NCBI GenBank assembly: GCA_000149265.1 | Contig: CH003393.1 | Coordinates: 373,320-437,319, forward strand | DNA from: Ciona savignyi | Lineage: Eukaryota > Chordata > Ascidiacea > Phlebobranchia > Cionidae | Length of the DNA stretch: 64,000 bases | Direction of reading: 5' to 3' | Shown here: positions 1 to 10,600 of the stretch, one piece after another | Position numbering within the stretch: position 1 is the stretch's first letter | Layout: each line of letters starts with the position of its first letter | Program-made: the position numbers and the translations under genes | Notes under the pieces: generated by a model | Databases searched by the model: none | Told to the model about the DNA's origin: nothing | Seen by the model: the letters and a program-made list of their open reading frames with translations, nothing else

Positions 1-1184
1 CACCTCCGCTGTAGATGGAAGTTACAGTCATTAAGAGCCTTGTTCACGAACATAACTTCTTAGATTTATTTACACCTGCAAAAGGTTATTATTATTATTA
101 TAAACAATTTATGTATAACAATGTCATTTTAGTATTTATATTTATATATACTACTTCTAAATGAACTAAACTAAATAGGTTAGGTTTGGTAACCAGTTAC
201 CATCAGATTACCTTGCGCCCACCGTTGAGTTACCAAACCTTTTTTAGTGTGTTGTATATGTTTTGGGGTGTTGCTTTAATTTTAATACAACCTATTAATT
301 CACTTGGTTAGCGCAGCATACTTTTGTTATGTATTTTAGAATGCTATAAAAGCATTTATCCACCGGTAATCCAAACCGGTAAAATTCATTTTTTTAAGCA
401 TATAAATATCTTACACAGTTTTATAATACTGCTGTGCATATGCCTAGTCCAGTGGTTTTCAACCAGGGTTCCGCCAATACAGTCCAGGGGTTCCGCAAAT
501 TTTGAATGAATAAACATTAAATTTAAATGCTTTTTTTTACATAAGACAATCAAATTATTGCACGGGGTTCCTCAAGTCAGTGAAATGTTTCCATGGGGTT
601 CCAGTGCAGCAAAAAGCTTGATAATCACTGGCCTAGACTCTGATAACAGTTAACAAAAAATTATATTTTTTTGGTAAATTTGTGTAGTGATTATTAAAAA
701 CAAATATGATGATCAGTTACCGCTAGCTGAAACTCATTCCTTTTATTTCCCAAATCACCAGTCAGCTATTCCCCTAAGACAGTGTGAGAAGCAATCAATA
801 TTTAATCTTACAGCTGTTTCGGTTTCACTAATTACTGCACATCTGCTAACACAGTTTACTGCTGTTTAAACTGAATTTTCTGATTGGTATTTTAAAATTA
901 TCAACGGTTGTAGGAATTTACTCTATTTCCGGTCATACACAAAGTTTAAATTATGTCCATAAATTGTACGATTGTTTGAGCATGATAAAACACCAACACT
1001 TAGTTTACCATCTTAGTTTGTTATTATCTGAGCCAAATGTTAGCTGTTTGTATGTTGTTACCAAGTATTTGTGGAATTGAAACTAGTTGCAAGTTAGTTC
1101 GGTATAACCTTTCCAAGGCACTTGGTGAATGTTGCCTGTATTCTGTACCAGTGGGTTAAATTGGTTAAACAAATACGTCTTAAC
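1..1184. other. DNAJC16 intron sequence
   Basis: AT-rich intron with no exon that I can support. It holds a hAT-type MITE (450-630) and a decayed SINE (about 1040-1185). The first bases could be the end of an upstream exon but cannot be judged. Confidence 0.5.
450..630 (+). mobile_element. hAT-type MITE, 181 bp
   Basis: Ends CAGTGGTTTTCAACC and GATAATCACTG are the inverted termini typical of hAT elements (CAGTGGTTCTCAA class). Flanking 8-bp duplications GCCTAGTC (442-449) and GCCTAGAC (631-638) differ at one base. No coding capacity. Confidence 0.75.
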
Positions 1185-1185
1185 C
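1040..1185 (+). mobile_element. decayed tRNA-like SINE fragment
   Basis: Contains CCAAGGCACTTGGTGAATG and CCAGTGGGTTAAATTGG, which line up with the CCTTGGGCAAGGCACTTAACGG...CCAGTGGATTAAT core of the fuller copy at 11545-11845. Confidence 0.45.
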
Positions 1186-1525
1186 CTTGTGCACCCCTAA
1201 CATTTAATCTCTAACTTATGTGTACCACAAACATTATAATTTAACCCATGTCACCCCTGACATTATTACCTAAGCCATGTGCAACCCTTATATATAATCT
1301 AACCCAATTAAACCCCTAATAATGTAATATGACCCATTTGCAACCCTTATAATGTAATATGACCCATGTATCCCCCTAATAATATGCTCAAAGTTCAAAC
1401 CCATGTGTACCCCTAATAATATAATCTAACCCATGTACACGCCTCATAATATAGTCTAACCCATGTGTACCCTTAGCATTATAATCCAACCCATGTGTAC
1501 CCCTAACTTAATTTAACCCATGTTC
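1185..1525 (+). repeat. intronic minisatellite (~30-34 bp, about 11 units)
   Basis: Repeated variants of AACCCATGTGTACCCCTAA followed by an AT-rich spacer. The array stops about ten bases before the acceptor of the 1536 exon, so it makes up the 3' end of the intron. Confidence 0.8.
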
Positions 1526-1535
1526 ACTCCCACAG

Positions 1536-1671
1536 TTAACCCCAGACACAATGACCTCCTTTCTAAACGGGATAAATGAAGATGATCGGCCGAGAGCTGT
1601 GTTATTCACCTCTCAACCCTCCCCCACGCTGCTTTACACATTGATGGCTCTTAAACACCACAAGTATATCG
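1536..1671 (+). CDS. DNAJC16: DNAJC16 exon (thioredoxin-like region)
   Basis: Acceptor CCCACAG at 1535 and donor GTGGGT at 1672. Starts in phase 0 and ends in phase 1. It encodes LTPDTMTSFLNGI..., which lines up residue for residue with the VTNKNYVRFLSGW stretch of vertebrate DNAJC16. A second acceptor ten bases downstream (CCCCAG at 1545) would give the wrong phase relative to this alignment. Confidence 0.8.
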
Positions 1672-4600
1672 GTGGGTTGAGATGGATTTGTTATGCCTTA
1701 CGCTGTGGGTGTGTTGTGTCTTACATTTTACATTATTATGGGCGGGTCCACAGTATCCCCGGGACCAGGAATTTAGGCCACCGTGGAATTCGTGGGGTGT
1801 TTACATCTGTTTAAAGGGGAACTGAAGTAAATTTTAAGAATATCTTAATAAATGGAAAAAAATACGCTGATTTCAAAAATCAAATCAGTTTCTTCCAATA
1901 TTTTTTGGTTAAAGAGTTATGAGCAAATATGTATTTCATTTTATGTTAGGGGATTTCCCGTATTACGTCACTGACGTTGTTGAGATTTCGTGCCTATATG
2001 CATTGTATACAATCATGTGTCAGTTTAGAGGTGAATTAGTAACAGAAGCGCCTACAGGAGCGTTGTATTTTCGTTTTTATTATGGAGACTTAGCATAACA
2101 CTTGTCATATAGTCTCACTGAACCAATGTACACGGTGACAGCTTACTTTAAGCGCGGTCATTAAGGCCTGCACGGTCCTGGACTGGACCTAAGCTGAATG
2201 CTGAGGTATACAGGTCTCGTATTTAAATGACTTTAGAATAATAAGTCTTAGCAATTTATATCATAAATAATAAAAGTGAAAACAGAACAAGAAAACTATA
2301 ACAGAATGCATTAAACTGCCAGCAATTTATAGAAATAAACCAGCCATTAGGAAAAGGCTAGACTATGCGGTGGGAAAAGCCTATTTCTTTCATGGTTTAC
2401 CTTGGCTGTTTGTATAATGTTTTGCTGTTGTGCATGTGGTGCATTTAATGTCTGCTGTTATTGAAACTGAGCATTAGCCTACTGGTTGAGAATACCACTT
2501 ATTGCAAAAACCAGTTAATCCACAGTTGAGTAGCTGATGTGTAGTCTGACAATAAGTACACAGCAAGCACTCAGATAAGTAAGTGAAGAATATATATAAT
2601 AGATCTTTACTTAACTACCCAAATAAGTTAATAAGAATATACCACATTTATAATTTAGTTCTTTTTATTAGATATTGTAAAATGCCTAAAGTTAAGCCAC
2701 TGAGAAGGAAGAAAGAGTGATTGGAGTATATTGTTTCCTATTACAGCACACGAAATTCCAATCCACCTGTGCTCTTCCATCGATTTCCTCACAACGACAA
2801 AAAACGGTTGAAGCAATGGATACAACAATGCAAGCGTTTTAAACTACCTGGAAAAAGAACCGCAGTGTGTAGTGCACATATTTGTGACAAGGATTATCAT
2901 AGTAAAATTGTATTTTACTCCAATGGAGTAGCCAAGATGATGAAAACAAACCACTTGGTGAAAAATACAGTTCCAACAATTTTAAATTTTTCTGATTATG
3001 ATTTTAAACATAGTGATCAACCCAGTACATCAAGTGCAACTTCAAGAACTTCTTTATCCAAGCAGATAATTGAAAAATAAGGGCTTTTAGTAATGCAAGT
3101 CCAGTCTGGCATTATTTTGTGCACAAATGCATGTACATTCATGCAGCATAAACATTCTTGCGGTGTGTCCATAAGAATACAGTTTTTTGCAACGGCACCA
3201 AGTCATGTCAATAGGTAATGTTTCTAAATAAACATTTTCTTCTATGGGGCTTGCATCTTCAAAGATACTTTCAGACGTTTTCCTTGGTTCAAACGCACAT
3301 GACTAAATTTGTGTTGTTTTATTGTGTACAATAAAACTTCTTTCATCCATGCCAGAATGCTGAAAACTGTCATCCATTTTAGTGTTACAACATTAACTTA
3401 AATTTACTCTAGAAATGAAGAAAACAAAAGAAATTTGTTAAAACTTCTATGCATATGTATACCAAATCTCTCACACTCTCAGTTTGTAGCCTAGGGGTTG
3501 ATCACAACATTGCTAGTCTACGTTGCAGATTATGGCTATATATTGAAAAGCAACAATCATGAAAGAAATAGGCTGTTCCCACTGCATAGTCTGATCTTTG
3601 ATTGATGGCTGGTTTATTTCTATAAATTGCTGGCAGTTACAGTTTACTGCCTCCTGTTCTAGTTTTCTTGTTCTGTCTTCACTTCTATGATTTATGACAT
3701 AAATTGCTAAGACTTATTATTCTAAAGTCATTTAAATACGAGACCTGTATACCTCAGCATTCAGCTTAGGTCCAGGATCGTGCAGGCCTGAATGAGCGCG
3801 CTTAAGGTAAGCTGTCACGCGGGTACATTGGTTCAGTTAGGCTATATGACAAGTGTTATGCTAAGTCTTCATAAAAAAAACGAAAATACAACGCTCCTGC
3901 AGGCGCTTATGTTACTAATTCACCTCTAAACTGGCACATGATTGTATACAATGCATATAGGCACGAAATCTCAACAACGTCAGTGACGTAATACGGGAAA
4001 TCCCCTAACATAAAATAAAATGCATATTTGCTCATAACTCTTTAACAAAACAATATTGGAAGAAACTGATTTGATTTTTGAAATCAGCGTATTTTTTTCC
4101 ATTTATTAAGATATTCTTAAAATTTACTTCAGTTCCCCTTTAAACTCATTCCAAATGCATTATTCGTTGGTTAAAACTTATTTTAAGTGAACTTTTCATG
4201 GGTTTAAACTCATATGGGGTAAAATTCATTTTGATTAGACCCTTTTTAGGTTTAAACTCATGTGGGTTGAAATCTGTGTTCATTCAAACTTCTCTGGGTT
4301 TAAATTAGTGTTAATAACACCTTATTTTAAAACTCATTATGATTTTAAGCTGTTCATTTCAACCCATAGGGTTTGGGTTTGCCACGTTCGCTCAACAAAC
4401 CACAAAGAAAATGGCCGACCAATTCGGTGTACGAAACCAGGGTCCAACTTTGCTTATTTTTAAAGAGAATCAGACAAAACCTTCGGTCACTTTGGAGGTG
4501 AGTTGGTGTTTTAATATTTGAATAGTGGTCAGTGTTATAGTTTATATAATATCCTTAGCTTGTTTTATGGTCCGTGTGGTATCTTTTGCTTGTGCAATGG

Positions 4601-7600
4601 TCCGTATGGTATTTTTCCTAAAGGAAAAGTTAAAATATAGCAATATTGCTAGCATACAACCAATTCCATCTGGTAACCCGATATGGGTCCATGGTAATTT
4701 GACAATGACCAGTGTAATAATTCTTCTTGTCTGGCCGACCCCCATGACAAAAATCTAGTTTCGATAAATTTAAATTCATAGTTGGAAAAAGCCGCTAAAT
4801 TCACTTTCAACTGGCACCTGTGATTGTTAGCCTTAAAATGAAATTTTATACGCGTTTTGAGATTTTATCTACAAAGTTATGACCCATTTAGAACAACTGC
4901 GACCTTACGATACCAATTTCGATATCACAGCCTTTTTAACATCAAACCCCTAATTATGACATCACAGTCAACGGAGATGCCCCGTGGAGCGGTCAACGAT
5001 ATTTTGACGACTCATCGTTTCATGACAATGCCCAGAGTGACATCACAAACGGTATTTGACGAGTTATGTCCGCCACCAAACGACCAATCGTTTCATATCC
5101 AGTGAGTTCTGAAACTTTTGTTTAAAAAAATATTCTAAAAATGTTTTTTTTCTAAAAAAAATTGGTTTAAAACTAGTTTTAAATCTTTTTAATGGCTCGC
5201 CAAAAAAATGGTTTTAAATCTATTTAGTGGTTGTTTTAAAAAAAATGGTTTAAATCTTTTTGAAGGTGGTTTAAATCTTTTTTAACTTAAAATGGTTTTA
5301 AATTGTTTTGAAGGTTGGTCTAAAAAACTGGTTTTAAATCTTTTTTAGTGGTTGATCCAAACAACTGTTTTTAAATTCTTATGATGGTTGGTCTAAAAAC
5401 TGCTTGACCATTTTTTTCTAAATGATAGGTCAGTTTTAAAGTATGGTCCCTTAGAATCTAAAAAAACTATTTCATTGGACACTGCTCGTTGTATAAAGAT
5501 TTAAACCCTTTCTCGGCAATGGCTCTGTTTGTTTAAAATGATTTTTTTACTAAAATCTCAATAACATCTCTCTAATTAAGCATTGCCTTGTCCTGATATT
5601 AACGAAAATAGTAGAGTACAAGCAATCCTTTCAAAAACATTGATTATGAGTTGATATTGATTAACCCTTCCTGAATTATTTAAGTTTAAGTTAACTCTTT
5701 TGTTAAAACCTGTCATCCATTAAATTAATCTTGTTTCTGTTCTTTTTTAAATTTTTCTCTTTAAAAACCTAAGAATTACACTACTCAGTTAACCATTTCT
5801 TAGTTATTGTAGGCATTAGCATACAAAAATCAGGTTATCACTTAACTTCATTCATCAAACCCATACATTTTTTTTATATTTTATTAATGAATTTTTTTAA
5901 TGAATTTTTTCCAGTTTATGTGCAATGTATTGTTGTGGGGAGAAATCTGAAAATTTTCGAGAAAATTTCGAAAATTTGCGTCGCCTCGTCACGGTTGCCA
6001 TGGATACCGACGAGCAGCTGTCTGATTGGTTGAAATTCGTCTACGTTCGTACCAGCAGCCAACCATCGTTTGTACGCTCACTAGGTGGCAGTGGTGAGCT
6101 GCCGGTGGAACCGACTGTAAGTTTATATTATTTCTATGGATAGTTGATGTTTTGTATGGTCCATGCAGGATTTCTATGATTTCAATTTTTAATAAGTCCA
6201 TCCAGCAACTTATGTGTTTAGTCCAACTGGTTAACCCAGAGGTAGGCAACTTCTCTAGTTGCGGGCCAGATGTGGAAAAATAAGTTCTTGGTTGGCCGGA
6301 TTATTACATAAATAGTATTTAATAGCTTGAGTACAGGGTATGGTTAGATACAGTCCACATTGCAGGTTATGGTTAGATACAGTCTGCGGGCCGGTCAAAA
6401 TCCCTTCACAGGCCGTATGTTGCCCATTCCTGGGTTAACCCATACATAACTCCTCAACTAAACAGTTGTAGGATCAAACCAGCCACTGGCTAGTTTGTTG
6501 TTTAGTTGGGCAAGGCACTCGGCACACTCTAGCAAAATTTTCAACTAGTAATGTTTTATCTATATCATTTTTCACAATTATTCCAGAATAAATAAGTTCA
6601 AATCTTGTATTTCGAACCGATATAAAATATACTTATAGAGCAACCAAACAAATTTGTGTACTTGATTAAAAAAACCACACTTGGGTAAATGATTGATAAA
6701 ATAATTTTTATTTTATAATCATCATTATTGTCAACTGCAAAAAAAAAAGTTTTTCATTTTTTTCTAATTTTGAATCAAAATTTGACAAATAAAACTAATT
6801 TTGTCCCACTATGATCATAATTTTTAAATTGCTAGAATCAATGAATAACTACGAAATCATTTTCTATTCAAATCTTGATGCTGAAATGGACATCCCTTTA
6901 ATATTAACCAGCTGCAATAACTCCATTAACCCGATATTGGACATAAGTAATTATCTGACAATTGGCCGTGTTTTAAAAAATTTAAACAAAATTTTGAATA
7001 TTTATTCTAAAATAGACATTGTCATGATTTTAACAAACTGCAATAACTCCATTAACCAGAAATTGGGAATAAGGTACTCTGAAAACTGACCGTGTTTTAA
7101 AAAATTTACAAAAAAAAGTTACAAAAATTTATAAAAAAAATGTTACAAAAATGTTCAACAATTTTTACCAAAAATTTAAACAATTTTTAACATTAATCTG
7201 ACATCACAATAGATGTACCTGACATGGCGACGATCATCACGACGCGGATATACATCAACGACGTCAGCAAAATTCAATTCTGACTCAGCGGATTACGAGT
7301 TCCAGAAAGTTCTGGCGATGGCTCTTCAAACTGCTCAGCAACGGCGCTTTCAAAGGGAAATCACCTTCGTTCCTATTGTGGATGAGCTAGCTCCTGTAAG
7401 TTTGGGGTCTAATATCCGTTTTGGTGGTCTAATATCCGTTTTGGGGGTCTAATATCCGTTTTTTGGGATTTAATATTCGTTTTTGGGGATCTGATGTTCG
7501 TTTATTACATGATCTATTATCCGTTTAATACATGATCTAATATCCGTTTTTGGGGCTAATATTTGTTTATTACATGATCTAATATCAGTTTTGGGGGATC

Positions 7601-10600
7601 TAATATCCGTTTTATACATGGTATTTAATCCCCATCAAATCAAATACCTTGGTAGGTTAGTGGGTCATCTTTTAGAAAAAGGGTTGCAATTTCTAAACTT
7701 TAGGCTAGTTGGTTGGTTGTTTCCTTGGGCAAGGCACTTAACAGACATCGCTTAGACCCAATGGATTAATAGGTTGTAATTTAACAGAAGACAACATAAT
7801 CATGTGCAACACACTGTAATAATGCTTGAAAACCAAATCATTCGGTCATATAACCTGTTCTGGGGTTTATCTGACAGTTTCCAAAGCCTTGTATGTAATT
7901 AAACTGAAAAACAACATAATCATACACAACACAAGACCAAACCCTTCGGCAAGCCAAGTAACTTATACTTTGAACGAGTTTATCTGACAATTTCCTAAGC
8001 GTAATAACGTCCCTTGCATTCTACTGCAACTGGTAATAAAATTAGAGAGACTATCATTAGACGAAAAAGCAAAAATCATTAGACGAAAAGAAAAAGTAAT
8101 TGACGTTTTTTTATAAAAATCATTTTTTCCAACGGCTCATCTTCACAGTTTTTCCTCGCGCGGTGGGTTCTTGCATCCAGCAATTTCATTTTCGATCTCG
8201 CCAACGTAGTTTCCCGACTCAGTGAGCAGGAGTTCATGCTCATGACGATCACAACCGTGTTTTTTGGGCTCATGCTGTACTCGCTGTGCACCGACAGGTA
8301 CTTTGTGTTTTCCACCACTGTGGCTTTTTCCTTGCAGAATGGATAGGATTATTCTTATCTAAATCAGTTTGGTTTCTAAAATTATTCTAATGTTGAATCC
8401 ATCAATAAAGTTGAATTATAATAAAGTTTAATCCAATAATAATGTTAAATCATAATAATTTTAAATCCAGAATTTCGAACCAATCTGAAATAGACTCGGA
8501 TTTTACCACTTTTTTCTAATTTTACATTAAACTTAAATAAAAGTCATTTTTTTCTCAACGACCACTTAATATTAAATTGCTGGAATCAAAATAATTCCAA
8601 ATCATGTGATATTAGAATCAAATTCGAATCTTAATTCTGGAATGGACATTTCTAGACGCGAGCTATGTTACAATGTCTTGTCTGATTATCCACTTACTGT
8701 ATTACCTTCTGCAACTCGGTTTTGGGTAAAGGTGTATTACTTTGCACATGAGCAATCACTTTACATTGATTTAACCCAGTGATATTTTTTAAGTTATCCA
8801 AATTGAAATTTATATCCCACACATTGTAATAGCTCCAGATACACATTGTAATAGCCCCAGAAACACATTGTAATAACTCCAGATACACATTGTAATAGCT
8901 CCAGATACACATTGTAATAGCTCCAGATACATATTGTAATAGCTCCAGATACAACATTGTAATAGCTCCAGAAACACATTGTAATAACTCCAGAAACACA
9001 TTGTAATAGCTCCAGAAACACATTGTAATAACTCCAGAAAAACATTGTAATAACTCCAGAAACACATTGTAATAGCTCCAGAAACACATTGTAATAGCTC
9101 CAGAAACACATTGTAATAACTCCAGAAACACATTGTAATAGCTCCAGAAACACATTGTAATAGCTCCAGAAACACATTGTAATAACTCCAGAAACACATT
9201 GTAATAGCTCCAGAAACACATTGTAATANNNNNNNNNNNNNNNNNNNNNNNNNNNNNNNNNNNNNNNNNNNNNNNNNNNNNNNNNNNNNNNNNNNNNNNN
9301 NNNNNNNNNNNNNNNNNNNNNNNNNNNNNNNNNNNNNNNNNNNNNNNNNNNNNNNNNNNNNNNNNNNNNNNNNNNNNNNNNNNNNNNNNNNNNNNNNNNN
9401 NNNNNNNNNNNNNNNNNNNNNNNNNNNNNNNNNNNNNNNNNNNNNNNNNNNNNNNNNNNNNNNNNNNNNNNNNNNNNNNNNNNNNNNNNNNNNNNNNNNN
9501 NNNNNNNNNNNNNNNNNNNNNNNNNNNNNNNNNNNNNNNNNNNNNNNNNNNNNNNNNNNNNNNNNNNNNNNNNNNNNNNNNNNNNNNNNNNNNNNNNNNN
9601 NNNNNNNNNNNNNNNNNNNNNNNNNNNNNNNNNNNNNNNNNNNNNNNNNNNNNNNNNNNNNNNNNNNNNNNNNNNNNNNNNNNNNNNNNNNNNNNNNNNN
9701 NNNNNNNNNNNNNNNNNNNNNNNNNNNNNNNNNNNNNNNNNNNNNNNNNNNNNNNNNNNNNNNNNNNNNNNNNNNAACTCGGATTTGGGGAAAGGTGTAT
9801 TAATTGGCACAGGAGCAATCACTTAACAGTGACTTTAACCCAGTGATAATGCTCGAGTAATCCACATGGAAATGTACATCCCACACATTGTAATAGCTCC
9901 AGATACACATTGTAATAGCTCCAGAAACACATTGTAATAGCTCCAGATACACATTGTAATAGCTCCAGATACACATTGTAATAGCTCCAGATACACATTG
10001 TAATAGCTCCAGAAACTTGACTCTGGTCATGAGTTGAGTTATACTGTGTTTGATAAAACGATTGTGACATTTTTACAATATTTTTTCTTAATTCTTTCTT
10101 ATTATATCTTCAATACGAAATCACAGTGGGAAAGCCCCTCGTCGGAAAAAGAGACCAGCGCCACCACCACCAGATGTCAGCAGTGAGCAAGAGGAGGAAG
10201 AATCTTACTCGTGCGCTGAAAACTCCGATGATGACATCACATTGGAGGAACAAAGGTGTTTATTTCGTATGCCCGACGACAATTAAACATTTGTAACTCT
10301 TTGCTTATTACAATGGCTAGGGGTTTCACTAATCTAGCGGGTGGGATGTGCGGTGCGGGACAACACACTATATCGTAAGGGGACGGAATATTTTGTCATT
10401 AACTTGAGCGGGACAAGTTATAACTCTTGTGGGACGGGATATATCATAAGCGAAAGGAAAGATTTTCCTGGCGAAAATATTCCTTTGCGTCTCTTTACCC
10501 TTACCTGCGGCTCTGTTCCACAAAAAAATGCAATGTCCTGCCACGCTATTTTGCAGATTAGGTAAGCCCGTAGCCCCATACCTAGTGGAAAAATACTGAA

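Noticed and set aside
8694-10070. Long minus-strand ORFs (up to ~370 codons) with a 22-residue repeat
   Set aside because: They are read-through of the 22-bp minisatellite in every frame and cross an N gap; the region is a DNAJC16 intron.
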